A stretch of DNA of 37,335 bases from an uncultured Saprospiraceae bacterium (GCA_905480605.1 CAJQRD010000099.1:1-37335); one strand, 5' to 3'. Shown: positions 25,844-35,850, counted from the stretch's first letter. The notes: generated by a model not told the origin, from the letters alone. Numbers and translations are program-made.

Positions 25844-25972
25844 TTAAGATAATCCGTTTTGATTTTTGGAGTAAATCCATATTAAAAGGCATATAAAAAG
25901 GATTATCGCCACAGCAAATTGACCTATGCAAGATCCTTTTTTTCCCCAATTGTTATTTTGACCGTCTGCCAT
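25844..25972 (-). CDS. 42-residue single-pass membrane protein
   Basis: The minus-strand frame is open from 26035, but its first part overlaps the end of the aminopeptidase gene. I take the ATG at 25972, giving MADGQNNNWGKKG, a hydrophobic segment (about 17-34, QFAVAIILFICLLIWIY) and a short polar tail. A TTTTCTTTG sequence about 20-25 bases upstream is near the TAnnTTTG promoter box. Small one-helix proteins of this shape occur in Bacteroidota, but I cannot name a family or function. A hairpin with A- and T-rich arms around 25819-25845 overlaps its stop and could end the transcript. Confidence 0.5.
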   Translation of the reverse strand: MADGQNNNWGKKGSCIGQFAVAIILFICLLIWIYSKNQNGLS

Positions 25973-26019
25973 GTTTGTTAGTTTTATGTTGCAAAGAAAA
26001 TGAAAAATTTTAATACCCG

Positions 26020-27792
26020 TTAAATCTTTTGACATTTATCCTTTAACCAAAGGCGATATTTTTCCTTTAAATGAGGAGAAAGGTTTTTGTAAACCTTAAT
26101 GTGATATTCATTTAACCATTTTATTTCGTTAGAATTCATCAAATTTAAGTCAATAAGCTGGGTATCAATTGGAAATAAAGTAACTGTTTCGAACGTTAAA
26201 AACCCTTCTTTTTCGGCATTTACAGTTAAAATGAGGTTTTCTATGCGTATACCATATGAATTTGCCTTATAGTAACCTGGCTCATTTGAAGTGAGCATGC
26301 CGACTTCTATTTTGTGCCTTGTCATATGAGATTGCCCTGGAGAGATTGAATGTGGTCCTTCATGTACATTTAAAAAGAAACCAACTCCATGACCTGTACC
26401 ATGAAGGAAGTTCAATCGATCTTCCCATAAATACTGTCGGGCTAATATATCCAGTTGTCCCCCAGTGGTTCCATATGGAAAAACTGCACGATCCAATGCG
26501 ATATGACCCTTCAAAACCCTTGTGTATGCATTTTTTTGCTCATCGGTTGGTTTTGACAATGCAATAGTCCTGGTAATATCAGTTGTTCCATCATAATACT
26601 GCCCGCCAGAATCTACTAAAAGGATTCCCTCCGATGTTATAGTAGCTGAATTTTCTGCAGTAGGGTGGTAATGTACAATAGCCCCATTGCCATTGTAACC
26701 AACTATAGCATCAAAGCTCTCACCAAAGTAGTCGTCTTGTTCGCTTCGTTTTTTAGCAATAACATTTGCAAATTCATTTTCTTTTAATGATCCATTTTTT
26801 AGAGTTTGTTCCAAAGTGTAGAATGCTTGAGTAAGAGCAAGACCATCCTTAACCATGCATTTTCTAATATTTTCAATTTCAATGTTATTCTTTTTTGCTT
26901 TTGCCAATTGTGAAGGCATTTTGCCGTTTATTATGTTGGTATTGCTTAAAGATTCTTTGAGACTAAGATTAATAGTAGACGGGTCAATTAAAATGGAATC
27001 AGCTGAGTTTAGATTATTTAAATAATTATTTATTGAGTCGTAGGGGAGTATTGTGATATTGTCATTTTCCAACTGTGAGTTAAGTTCATTATTTATTTTC
27101 GTCTTATTTATAAATAAAAAACAATCCTGAATTGTAACGATGACGAAACTTACAAAGACTGGATTACAGTGAACGTCGCGTCCTCTAAGGTTGAGCAACC
27201 AGGCGATGTCATCTAATGTTGGGATCAGATGAAACCCAACATCCAGGTTTTTCATTTGACTACGCACGTCATTTATTTTCGCCCCTCTTGACTTACCTGC
27301 AAACTTTAATTCAAGATTAAATATTTCTGTCTTTGGAATCTCTGGCCTGCCTGACCATATCGAAGAGATTAAGTCATTTGTTAATTTTAACTCTATTTGG
27401 CTTTTGGCTAATATTTTTTGGTAGCTATTTTTTTGATTTACAGAAAACAAAGGAGCATCAATGGCTACAGTGTTTGTCGACTTTAAGTTTTCTGACAACC
27501 AAACGATATGTTCTGGCTGTGAACGGTCAATGATTTTGTGCAATTTAATTTCAGAATTAGACAATTCCTCCTCTGCTTGTATGAAATATCTAGAATCTGT
27601 CCATAGTCCTGCGTGCTTTTGGGTAACTACAACTGTTCCTGCTGAGCCAGTAAAACCAGAAATCCACTCTCTAGACTGCCAATGTGTTGGTGCATACTCA
27701 CTTTGGTGCGGATCTGAGCTAGGTATTATATATGCATCAATATTATCGCTTAGCATTTTTTCACGGAGTAACGCAATTCTATTATTTATCAT
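26020..27792 (-). CDS. pepP: Xaa-Pro aminopeptidase (M24B, aminopeptidase P)
   Basis: Cytoplasmic metalloenzyme that removes an N-terminal residue before proline. The 590 residues show the three-domain layout of the XPNPEP1-like, long form: two creatinase-like N-terminal domains (DPHQSEYAP, GFTGSAGTVVVT, WTDSRYFIQAE; and TLDDIAWLLNLRG) and the pita-bread catalytic domain. The metal-binding residues are visible in LLVDSGGQYYDGTTDITRT (two Asp), GTGHGVG (His), SNEPGYY (Glu) and GIRIENL (Glu). No signal peptide. It is divergent from rpoN across 161 bases. The symbol pepP is used for the function; the long form is only distantly related to E. coli PepP. Confidence 0.93.
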   Translation of the reverse strand: MINNRIALLREKMLSDNIDAYIIPSSDPHQSEYAPTHWQSREWISGFTGSAGTVVVTQKHAGLWTDSRYFIQAEEELSNSEIKLHKIIDRSQPEHIVWLSENLKSTNTVAIDAPLFSVNQKNSYQKILAKSQIELKLTNDLISSIWSGRPEIPKTEIFNLELKFAGKSRGAKINDVRSQMKNLDVGFHLIPTLDDIAWLLNLRGRDVHCNPVFVSFVIVTIQDCFLFINKTKINNELNSQLENDNITILPYDSINNYLNNLNSADSILIDPSTINLSLKESLSNTNIINGKMPSQLAKAKKNNIEIENIRKCMVKDGLALTQAFYTLEQTLKNGSLKENEFANVIAKKRSEQDDYFGESFDAIVGYNGNGAIVHYHPTAENSATITSEGILLVDSGGQYYDGTTDITRTIALSKPTDEQKNAYTRVLKGHIALDRAVFPYGTTGGQLDILARQYLWEDRLNFLHGTGHGVGFFLNVHEGPHSISPGQSHMTRHKIEVGMLTSNEPGYYKANSYGIRIENLILTVNAEKEGFLTFETVTLFPIDTQLIDLNLMNSNEIKWLNEYHIKVYKNLSPHLKEKYRLWLKDKCQKI

Positions 27793-27894
27793 ATTAAAAT
27801 ATATACTTATGTGTAATTAATTATAAATTAAATGGTTAAATATTATGAAAAATCACAATATGGCATTATTATTGATTTTTATTTAAAAATACTG

Positions 27895-27928
27895 CTTGTC
27901 AGTTCGAACGAGAACGACAATAAGTTTG
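27895..27928 (+). promoter_or_regulatory. probable promoter of rpoN
   Basis: TAAGTTTG at 27921-27928 matches the Bacteroidota -7 consensus TAnnTTTG exactly; a CTTG at 27895-27898 stands 22 bases upstream, near the usual spacing to the -33 TTTG. The rpoN start lies 25 bases downstream. Confidence 0.5.
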
Positions 27929-27953
27929 TTAACCTTTAAAGTAGCAAGATAAG

Positions 27954-29447
27954 ATGCTTAGACAAAACTTAAGTCAAAAAATGATGCAAAAGCTGTCTCC
28001 TCAACAGATACAGCTGATGAAATTGCTTCAAATACCAACGGCCACGCTAGATCAACGAATTCAGGAAGAACTAGAGTCAAACCCTGCGTTGGATGAAGGC
28101 GACGAAGCCAATGAAGTCTATGATCTTGATGTTGATGATACAAGGGATGATGATTATGAGGAAGAGCAGAAGTCTGACGATTTTGAATTGGATGACTACA
28201 TTAAAGAATATATCGAAGACGATCCTTCCAGCTACAAAATTAAAAGTGAGTCCATACAAGATATCGAAGAAAAGACAATGCCAATTGCTGTTCAAAGTTC
28301 ATTTCATGAACATTTGGAAAGACAAATGGGTATGTTGGATTTGAAGGACGAAAAAGAATATATTATTGCTGAGCAGATAATTGGTAGTATAGATGCAGAT
28401 GGGTACTTGAGAAGAGAGCCAATTGCTATTATTGATGATTTGTTGTTTACAGCCAATGTAGATGTTAGCGAAGAAGAAATTGAAGTTACATTGAAAAAGG
28501 TTCAAGGAATGGAACCTGCAGGTATAGGAGCCAGATCTTTACAGGAATCACTGTTGTTACAGGTAAATGATAAATTAGAAAAAGATCCAGAAGAACACAA
28601 GAAAGCTAGAGTCCTGGCATTTAAAATATTAAAAAACCACTTCGAACAGTTTACAAAGAAGCATTACCAAAAGCTTCAAAAAAATCTTTTCATTTCAGAG
28701 TCTGAGTTAAAAGAAGCAATCGAAGAAATTTTAAAATTAAACCCAAAACCAGCAAGTGGATTTTATTCTCCAAATGCTCAGGGTAATCAATATATAGTTC
28801 CAGATTTTATCATTACAAATCGAGATGGTGAACTAGAATTGATATTGAATAGTAAAAATGCACCTGATCTAAGAATTAACGATCATTACTTAGAGATGCT
28901 AAAATCTTATAAGGACACTACAAGGGGGAGACGTGCTGTTAAAAAAGAGAAAGAAGCTGTTATGTTTATCAAGCAGAAAATTGATTCTGCAAAATGGTTT
29001 ATTGATGCTATTAAGCAAAGACAAGAAACTTTGCACAATACAATGTATTCAATAATGCAGTTTCAGTACAAATTTTTCACAACTGGTGATGAAAGAACAT
29101 TGAGACCAATGATTTTGAAAGATATTTCTGAAGTGACTGGTTTGGATATTTCAACAATATCAAGAGTTGCCAATAGTAAATTTGTGCAAACAGAATTTGG
29201 GACAAAACGATTGAAAGATTTTTTCTCTGAATCAATTACAACACAAGATGGAAAAGAAGTTTCTACTCTTGAGGTTAAAAATATTCTAAAAGATATAATC
29301 AGTGCTGAGGATAAGAAAAAACCAGCTTCGGATGAAAAACTTAAAGAATGTCTTCAAGATAGAGGTTATAATATTGCAAGGAGGACTGTTGCCAAATACC
29401 GTGAGCAATTAAGTATTCCTGTCGCAAGGTTGAGAAAAGAATTGTAA
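27954..29447 (+). CDS. rpoN: RNA polymerase sigma-54 factor
   Basis: Alternative sigma factor that needs an AAA+ activator to open promoters with -24/-12 elements. The 497 residues show the glutamine-rich region I (1-50; QNLSQKMMQKLSPQQIQLMKLLQIP-type), a very acidic region II (about 48-100), the core-binding part (EYIIAEQIIGSIDADGYL; GMEPAGIGARSLQESLLLQ), the DNA-binding part (LRPMILKDISEVTGLDISTISRVANSKF) and the RpoN box ARRTVAKYRE (475-484). No activator gene is in the window. A terminator follows 50 bases after the stop, so it is probably monocistronic. Confidence 0.97.
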   Translation: MLRQNLSQKMMQKLSPQQIQLMKLLQIPTATLDQRIQEELESNPALDEGDEANEVYDLDVDDTRDDDYEEEQKSDDFELDDYIKEYIEDDPSSYKIKSESIQDIEEKTMPIAVQSSFHEHLERQMGMLDLKDEKEYIIAEQIIGSIDADGYLRREPIAIIDDLLFTANVDVSEEEIEVTLKKVQGMEPAGIGARSLQESLLLQVNDKLEKDPEEHKKARVLAFKILKNHFEQFTKKHYQKLQKNLFISESELKEAIEEILKLNPKPASGFYSPNAQGNQYIVPDFIITNRDGELELILNSKNAPDLRINDHYLEMLKSYKDTTRGRRAVKKEKEAVMFIKQKIDSAKWFIDAIKQRQETLHNTMYSIMQFQYKFFTTGDERTLRPMILKDISEVTGLDISTISRVANSKFVQTEFGTKRLKDFFSESITTQDGKEVSTLEVKNILKDIISAEDKKKPASDEKLKECLQDRGYNIARRTVAKYREQLSIPVARLRKEL

Positions 29448-29500
29448 GGAACCACGCAGTGGTGAATTATCATAAAGGTTAAGAACCATCGATAAATGTT

Positions 29501-29534
29501 GGAGATACTCTGGAGAGGGTATCTCCACTTTTTA
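29501..29534 (+). terminator. rho-independent terminator after rpoN
   Basis: GGAGATAC with GTATCTCC, the stem continued by a few pairs across a small bulge, followed by ACTTTTTATT. Ends before the GTG of the flippase gene, which therefore needs its own promoter or readthrough. Confidence 0.78.
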
Positions 29535-29560
29535 TTATTGTATGTTTGTAAAAATCTTTT

Positions 29561-30856
29561 GTGCTCATATTCAAAGACATTATTGGTAAATTAACATGGA
29601 GCAGTATTGCTTCACTTGTTTATATCATTGTACAATCACTTGTCTTTTTATACCTCTCACATGTTTTACCTGCACTTGATTTTGGCATATTCTCTTTAGC
29701 TGTTTCTTTTATTCTGTTTGGAGTAAATGTGATTGAAAATGGGTTGCCGCAAAGTATTATCCAAACAGAAAAACCAATAACGGAAGACTACAATTCAGTA
29801 TTATTTCTAAATTTTAAGACAGCGTTATTTTACGCAGGATTTTTAGGTTTGCTTATTTTAGGCAGCCGTTTTTTCTGGGCAGAAACTAAATTTATTTATC
29901 CAACATTGGTCTTACTGCCTTGTGTGTTTGTAGCTGCGTACAATAAGGTACAGCTTGTTGGTCTTCAAAAAAACTTAGAATTTAAGGCTATTGCTCAATT
30001 AGAAATACTGAGCAGTGCGGCTTATTTATTGAGTATTGCGATTACAATTTATTATGATTTGGGCTTGTGGATTCTTGTTGTTTCATTTGCCACCAAATAT
30101 CTTGCAGTTTTAGTGATAATCAATTTGTTCAATTATAAATATTCTGACAAATTGTTTTCAAGCGATAAGGTTGTAAGGAATAAACATTGGCAATTTGGTA
30201 AATTTATTCAAGGCGAAAAGATAATAACATCAGTGCTTTCCTATGCAGATGTTTTTATAATTACAGCGACTTTAGGTGTTGAGATATTGGGATTTTATGA
30301 TGTACTAAAGCGTATAATTTTGAGACCAATAATATTACTTTACAATGGTGTAGAACAATTGTTTTATCCACTGCTCGTAGAGTCTAGGTCTGACATCAAG
30401 CAGTATGTTGAAAACTACGCGTTGCTTAATAAGTTATCAAACTATATTTTTATTAATATCACCGTTGTTCTATATGTTTGTTCTCCGATAATAATACAAA
30501 TTTTGCCAGCTTCATATGAAAGCTTTTTAGCGACACTAAAGTTGTTATGCATTTTTGCTGCGGTAATTGTTGTTATGAATCCAATAGATATTATTCTATA
30601 CAGTCTTGGCAAATCTAAATTGTTTTTTAAGTGGATTTTGATTTATACTTTGCCGCTACTTATTCTGATTTACTTTACAAGCTGTATTGGTTTAGATACA
30701 ATGCTAATGAGTCTGATTTCATTTTACATTTTCTTGTATTTAATAAGCTACTTTATTTTAATTAGGAAAACACTGATACCAGTTTGGTCTTATTTTAGCA
30801 CGTTTGGATATGCAGTGATTGTATATTTTCTTTTGATATTATTTTCTAATTTTTAA
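29561..30856 (+). CDS. oligosaccharide flippase family (Wzx-like) membrane protein
   Basis: A 431-residue inner-membrane protein with about 12 hydrophobic segments, of the polysaccharide-transporter branch of the MOP/MATE superfamily; it would move lipid-linked glycans across the membrane. The opening KDIIGKLTWSSIASLVYIIVQ, the FGIFSLAVSFILFGVNVIENGLPQSIIQ helix and the VQLVGLQKNLEFKAIAQLEI stretch are typical. The GTG is the only usable start, because a stop lies 12 bases upstream in frame. No glycosyltransferases are next to it, which is unusual, since such flippases mostly sit in glycan clusters. Confidence 0.85.
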   Translation: MLIFKDIIGKLTWSSIASLVYIIVQSLVFLYLSHVLPALDFGIFSLAVSFILFGVNVIENGLPQSIIQTEKPITEDYNSVLFLNFKTALFYAGFLGLLILGSRFFWAETKFIYPTLVLLPCVFVAAYNKVQLVGLQKNLEFKAIAQLEILSSAAYLLSIAITIYYDLGLWILVVSFATKYLAVLVIINLFNYKYSDKLFSSDKVVRNKHWQFGKFIQGEKIITSVLSYADVFIITATLGVEILGFYDVLKRIILRPIILLYNGVEQLFYPLLVESRSDIKQYVENYALLNKLSNYIFINITVVLYVCSPIIIQILPASYESFLATLKLLCIFAAVIVVMNPIDIILYSLGKSKLFFKWILIYTLPLLILIYFTSCIGLDTMLMSLISFYIFLYLISYFILIRKTLIPVWSYFSTFGYAVIVYFLLILFSNF

Positions 30857-30980
30857 AATCACCATTCTACTGAATTAAACTAGAAGATTTTACTGTGCAA
30901 TGTTTTAACATGACACTCGCTACAAAAAAAATATTATCTTACAATTCAATTTATAGTTAAATCTGCAATTTAAACGGACC

Positions 30981-31409
30981 GTGAGTAAAAGCAAATCAAC
31001 TGAAAGGTCAATTTTTTTCTTATTGGAAAAAACGAGTAAGATAATTCGTGAAAGAATAGGAGAGTATTTGACACAGCATAATTCAAGAGTGACAACAGTG
31101 CAATGGTTGTGTTTGCATTGTGTACATGAAAATCCAGGAATTAAGCAAAAAGGTTTGGCACAGAAACTGTCTAAAGAAGAAGCTTCAATCTCTAGAATAA
31201 TTCGAAAACTTATCAGACAAAATTTTATTTACCGCAAAAGAAGTACATTAGATAACAAGACACAAAACTTGTATATAAGTCTTGACGGTGTTGAAATTAT
31301 TGAAAAATATCAGAAGGACATATTGAAGATTTATAAAAATACCTTTACAGGTATTTATGATCGAGAGATGAATGTTTTTTTTGACATTTTGAAAAGGGTT
31401 AATCTATAG
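30981..31409 (+). CDS. MarR-family transcriptional regulator
   Basis: A 142-residue winged helix-turn-helix protein from a GTG start. Visible are the N-terminal dimerisation helix (RSIFFLLEKTSKIIRERIGEYL), the helix-turn-helix (IKQKGLAQKLSKEEASISRIIRKL), the wing (YRKRSTLDNKTQNLYISL) and the C-terminal helix. Such proteins bind as dimers, often to the promoter of themselves or a neighbour, and respond to small aromatic or oxidising molecules. The ATGTTttAACAT element at 30900-30911 upstream is a candidate site, weakly. It converges on the SusD gene. Confidence 0.88.
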   Translation: MSKSKSTERSIFFLLEKTSKIIRERIGEYLTQHNSRVTTVQWLCLHCVHENPGIKQKGLAQKLSKEEASISRIIRKLIRQNFIYRKRSTLDNKTQNLYISLDGVEIIEKYQKDILKIYKNTFTGIYDREMNVFFDILKRVNL

Positions 31410-31488
31410 TTTCAAAATCTTAATCCAGGTTCAGAATAAATCATATAGCTGGTGGATAACTTTTTTATTAAACTATAAATAATGAAAT

Positions 31489-31522
31489 AAAGAAGGCTAC
31501 AGTAATTACTATAGCCTTCTTT
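31489..31522. terminator. bidirectional terminator between marR-type gene and SusD gene
   Basis: Perfect 11-base arms AAAGAAGGCTA and TAGCCTTCTTT; the middle (AGTAATTACT) is itself palindromic. T-rich flanks on both strands let it serve both convergent transcripts. Confidence 0.85.
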
Positions 31523-31547
31523 TGTTTATTATTTATGTCTAAAACAA

Positions 31548-32873
31548 TCAGTATCCTGGATTTTGGGTCATCGCAGAATTAGTATCTAATTCAGACTGCG
31601 GAATAGGTAAAACCAATTCATTAGAATTGAATAAAAACCCATCTACAACTCCTTCGTTTCTTATAACATCATGAATTGAGAATCCTTCAAAAGCCAATTC
31701 TAATTTGCGTTCTTTTAAGACAGTAGACTTAGAAATGGGTCCAGTTAATAATGTTGCTCCAGACCTGGCTCTTAAAGCATTAAGATCGTTAAGAGGCGTG
31801 TCACCATCTGAGGTTCCGTTAGCAACATTTCCTTCTGCTCTTATCAAATACATCTCTGCCAGTCGTATCAAAGGTATGTTGGCAAATTGATTTGTGTACT
31901 TACTTGTTAACCTTGCACCTGTTTGTGCACTTGAGTAAAAGAAATTAGCTCTTTCGTCATTTGCATCATCAAATGAACTGATATAGGAGTCTTGAATTTC
32001 TATATCTCCACCTCTGCCTCCATTAGGTTGATCAGCATAATAAGTGATCAATGAATTAGTCCCAGATTGTGAAGTTACTTGAAAAGAAAAAACATCTTCA
32101 GAAGTGTCAGCATCATTATTAAATGCACCCGCATAATTTGAAGACAATGAATGGCCACTCATTTGAATAACATTATTGGCAGCATTTTTTGCTTCTGTCA
32201 TGTTTCCTATATGCAAATAAACTCTTGCCAGAAGAGCCTGAGCTGAATATTTGTCTGCGAAAAAACTATTTGTTTCTGGCAATAAAGAAATCGCACTTTC
32301 TAAGTCATTTATTATCAAATCGTACACATCTGTTTTATTTGCTCTTGAAATATCCAATGATACAGAATAATCTAATATACCTTCAGTTCTTAATGGTACA
32401 GATAATTCCCCAGATGTAAAGTGCCTTGCCAGATCGAAGTAAGTTAATGCACGAAGAAATCTTGCTTCACCTTCAGTCTGTGCTTGTAAATCAGTGTTTA
32501 CAACGGCAATGTTATCAATAACAATATTAGCTTGATTAATGACTTCGTAAGAGTTATTCCAAAAACCACTTACAAAACCATTGTCTTCTAATATCTTCTT
32601 TTCCTTAATTTGTCTAGGGTCAATAAATGTCCCAGCCCAAACAGTATTGTCGCCTTCACCTAATAAGTCTGCAATCACTTGTAACCTTCCTCCATATGAG
32701 GCAGCTTGACCAGCTTCATCATAAACACCTATAAGAATGTTTCTTACGTTACGATCATTTGTAACTGCAAAATCACCAGATATAGATTGAGCAGGTTGTA
32801 CTGTGAGTTGGTCTTCGCAACCAACAGATATAATAGCGAATAATGCTAATATTATATATTTATATTGTTTCAT
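31548..32873 (-). CDS. SusD/RagB-family nutrient-binding outer-membrane lipoprotein
   Basis: Surface lid protein that captures glycan or peptide ligand and hands it to its SusC partner. Lipobox Cys19 (ISVGC) follows the signal peptide. The body is helical with the TPR-like pattern of the family (GFWNNSYEVINQANIVIDNI; EARFLRALTYFDLARHF; YSAQALLARVYLHIGN), and the C-terminal part has the RLAEMYLIRAEG and KERKLELAFEGFSIHDVIR motifs. At 441 residues it is on the short side. It follows the SusC gene by 10 bases, one transcript. No glycoside hydrolase, polysaccharide lyase or regulator of the HTCS or sigma/anti-sigma kind is adjacent, so the ligand is not known and could be peptidic. Confidence 0.95.
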   Translation of the reverse strand: MKQYKYIILALFAIISVGCEDQLTVQPAQSISGDFAVTNDRNVRNILIGVYDEAGQAASYGGRLQVIADLLGEGDNTVWAGTFIDPRQIKEKKILEDNGFVSGFWNNSYEVINQANIVIDNIAVVNTDLQAQTEGEARFLRALTYFDLARHFTSGELSVPLRTEGILDYSVSLDISRANKTDVYDLIINDLESAISLLPETNSFFADKYSAQALLARVYLHIGNMTEAKNAANNVIQMSGHSLSSNYAGAFNNDADTSEDVFSFQVTSQSGTNSLITYYADQPNGGRGGDIEIQDSYISSFDDANDERANFFYSSAQTGARLTSKYTNQFANIPLIRLAEMYLIRAEGNVANGTSDGDTPLNDLNALRARSGATLLTGPISKSTVLKERKLELAFEGFSIHDVIRNEGVVDGFLFNSNELVLPIPQSELDTNSAMTQNPGY

Positions 32874-32883
32874 AGTTGTTGAT

Positions 32884-35850
32884 TTAAAAGTTAATATTTA
32901 CACCAAAAGAAATTGTCTTTGCTGACGGTGCTGAATAAAATGTTTGACCAGAGGATGCTCCTCCTGCATCAGAACGAGATTCAGGATCATAGCCAGGATA
33001 ATCAGTAAATGTCAATAAATTAATTCCAGTTAAATAAAATCGAGTGCTTGATAAACCTATACTTTCTAATAGGCGTTGTGGCAAATTATAACTGAAAGTC
33101 AAATTTCTTAATCTAATAAAGTCAGCATTAAACAACCACCTTGATGAATGAGCAGATCCGTTGCCAGCGCCTAATCTTGCTTGTGGAACAGATGTTATAT
33201 CTCCTGGGCTTTGCCATCTATCCAATTGGTCTTTTGTTTGGTTGTCAAACCAATCTCCGTTTGCAGATTGAAAACGGCCAGCCGAATTATAAATTCTTGC
33301 TCCTCTTTCACCCATAAATGTGAAGTTCAAACTAAATTCTTTGTATGTGAATTCGTTTGTAATACCTCCTGTTAGATCTGGAAAAGGGTTACCTAAAATT
33401 ACTCTCTCTGCTTCATTGACATTGGTTGTAATTCCTTCACCACCGTCGCCATTAATATAGTATAAGGCATCTCCAGTATTTGGATCTACACCAGCATATT
33501 GAGGCATATAAAAAGATGAAATTGATTCTTCTACTCTATTGATATTCCTACCGCTAATAATATCAGAATTATCATTTGGTAGGGCAGAAATTTCATTTTG
33601 ATTGGTTGCTAAATTTAGACTTGTCGTCCAAGTGAAATTTTCAGTTGTAATATTTTCTGTTTGTAATGTCAATTCGATTCCATTGCTTTTTAGGTTTCCA
33701 ATATTTCTATTGATATCAGCAGCACCTGAACTTCCTGGAAGTGGAACTGAAAATAATAAACCATCAGTATTTTTAGAATAGAAATCCAACTCTCCAGAAA
33801 TTTTACTGTCCAAAATTCCAAATTCTATGCCTATATCAAATTGTTTAGATGTTTCCCAAGTCAAGTCATTGTTTCCTGGTTGAGTTGGAGCCAAACCTGG
33901 TCTTTGATTATATGAAACACCGCCAAATAAAAACCTAGAAGGAAAGTTTCCTATTTCTGAATTGCCTAAAACACCGTAACTTGCTCTTAATTTTAAAAAT
34001 GAAAAAGAATTAGAGCTTTTTAGGAAGTCTTCTTCTGACACTATCCAACCTATTGATCCAGCAGGGAAAGTACCAAATCTTCTATTGCTACCAAATCTAG
34101 AAGAACCATCTCTTCTGACACTACCTTTTACAAAATACTTATCATTCAGAATGTATTGCGCTCTAACAAAGTAAGACAAGAAATTATACTGTGTTGTGCT
34201 TCCTGAGCCAGCAGTAATTTCTGCTGCACTAGAAATAGTCTGGAAATCATCAGAAGGAAATTCCGTACCAGTCACACTTGTGAATAATCTTTTAACATCA
34301 TTGAATTCAGTTCCTAGTACAATATTTAAATTGTTATTCCCTAAGTCTTTTTCATATGTCAAATAATTTGAAAAATTATAACTCTCAGTTGTAACATTGG
34401 ATGCATATGCTTCACCATTAGTTGATTGGAAAGGAGTCAAACTACCATCCCAAGTATTCTCTGTTTGATTGCTGAGGTCATATCCAAAATCAGTATTGAA
34501 TTTTAAGTCATTCAATATTTTGTACTGAGCAAAAGCCTTTCCGGTAGTTCTTCGAAGCTTAGTTAAGTAACTACCGTGATCCTGTTGAAGTAGAAAGTTT
34601 GCATATACAGTCCCATCAAAAGCATCTCCATTGTCTAATCTTGCCGGAGATATGGGAGCTTGTGCAATAGCTTGAAGAGGTGTTACAAAAGCATTGTCAT
34701 TGGCAACTCTATCAATTGATGTAAGCGAGTATCCTATGTTTAGTCCTGCTGAAAATTTAGAATTAAAATTTTGCTTTAAGTTGGCTCTTGCAGAAATTCT
34801 ATCAAGACCATTACCAACAATAATACCTTCTGTATCATTGTAAGAACCACCGAAGTAATAGATTGTTTTTTCGTCTCCGCCAGATACAGAAAAATCGACA
34901 TTTGATTGAGATCCTGTTCTAAATGCTACATCATTCCAATCTGTATCAATCTCACCATTCTGCCAATCAGTATTGTTAGAATATCTGTCAAACCTAGGAA
35001 TGACATCGAAACCAGTATTGGCACCAGCTTCAGTAAATAATTCAATATACTCAGAAGCGTTTAACCATTCTACCAAATGTGTTGGGGTACTTGTTCCTTT
35101 TGATAAATTCAATGATATTTTTGGTTTTCCTATTTTTCCTCTCTTTGTTGTTATCAATACCACACCGTTAGCTCCTCTAGCCCCATAAATTGCAGCTGAA
35201 CTTGCATCTTTTAATATATCAATTGATTCTATTTCTGATGTGCTTAATGACAATAGTGGATTTGTAGGAGATCCGTTGTTGGATTCATTTGAATTTATTA
35301 AAGGTATACCATCTAATACATATAGAGGATCGCTACCTGCACTAATGCTTGCAGCGCCACGAACTCTAACAGAAATTCCTGCCTCTACTTTACCATTTGT
35401 CTGTGTAATTCGAACACCTGCTGCCTTACCAGCCATAGTACTTTGAAAATTAGAAATAGGAACACCTTCAATATCCTTAGATGATAGTTTTACTACATTG
35501 TCAGTAAGATTTCTTTTACTTGTACTTCCATATCCGATAACAATAATTTCGTCAAGTGTTTCAGAAGATTCAAGTAAAATAATATTAAAAGTACCACTTT
35601 TATCAGGTTTGATTTCTTGTGATAAGAAGCCAGTATAACTCACAGAAATATTAGCAGAAGGATCAATCAAATCTAAGCTAAACTTTCCAACATAATCACT
35701 TATAGTACCATTAGTTGTGTTAACTTCTAGGACAGTGGCACCTATTAAAGGTATACCATTTACATCTACTACTGTACCACTGATAATATTTTGACCATAT
35801 AATATCATTCCAATTAGTAGAAAAAATAATGTGTTTAGTAATTTTTTCAT
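32884..35850 (-). CDS. SusC/RagA-family TonB-linked outer-membrane receptor
   Basis: TonB-dependent importer, 988 residues. Signal peptide (to LYGQ, 20), carboxypeptidase-regulatory-like domain (about 22-95; ISGTVVDVNGIPLIGATV), the SusC/RagA hallmark ETLDEIIVIGYGS (about 96-108), a plug domain (about 115-235; SISAGSDPLYVLDGIPL, SAAIYGARGANGVVLITTKRG) and a 22-strand type barrel ending with an aromatic C-terminus (ISFGVNINF). Typical length for the family is about 1,000. Directly upstream of the SusD gene. It is preceded by 165 bases after the beta-propeller gene; no TAnnTTTG box is clear there. Confidence 0.96.
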   Translation of the reverse strand: MKKLLNTLFFLLIGMILYGQNIISGTVVDVNGIPLIGATVLEVNTTNGTISDYVGKFSLDLIDPSANISVSYTGFLSQEIKPDKSGTFNIILLESSETLDEIIVIGYGSTSKRNLTDNVVKLSSKDIEGVPISNFQSTMAGKAAGVRITQTNGKVEAGISVRVRGAASISAGSDPLYVLDGIPLINSNESNNGSPTNPLLSLSTSEIESIDILKDASSAAIYGARGANGVVLITTKRGKIGKPKISLNLSKGTSTPTHLVEWLNASEYIELFTEAGANTGFDVIPRFDRYSNNTDWQNGEIDTDWNDVAFRTGSQSNVDFSVSGGDEKTIYYFGGSYNDTEGIIVGNGLDRISARANLKQNFNSKFSAGLNIGYSLTSIDRVANDNAFVTPLQAIAQAPISPARLDNGDAFDGTVYANFLLQQDHGSYLTKLRRTTGKAFAQYKILNDLKFNTDFGYDLSNQTENTWDGSLTPFQSTNGEAYASNVTTESYNFSNYLTYEKDLGNNNLNIVLGTEFNDVKRLFTSVTGTEFPSDDFQTISSAAEITAGSGSTTQYNFLSYFVRAQYILNDKYFVKGSVRRDGSSRFGSNRRFGTFPAGSIGWIVSEEDFLKSSNSFSFLKLRASYGVLGNSEIGNFPSRFLFGGVSYNQRPGLAPTQPGNNDLTWETSKQFDIGIEFGILDSKISGELDFYSKNTDGLLFSVPLPGSSGAADINRNIGNLKSNGIELTLQTENITTENFTWTTSLNLATNQNEISALPNDNSDIISGRNINRVEESISSFYMPQYAGVDPNTGDALYYINGDGGEGITTNVNEAERVILGNPFPDLTGGITNEFTYKEFSLNFTFMGERGARIYNSAGRFQSANGDWFDNQTKDQLDRWQSPGDITSVPQARLGAGNGSAHSSRWLFNADFIRLRNLTFSYNLPQRLLESIGLSSTRFYLTGINLLTFTDYPGYDPESRSDAGGASSGQTFYSAPSAKTISFGVNINF

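Noticed and set aside
25973-26035. Longer start for the 42-residue membrane protein
   Set aside because: The extra 21 residues overlap the end of the aminopeptidase gene and lie upstream of the likely promoter; the ATG at 25972 gives a more natural protein.
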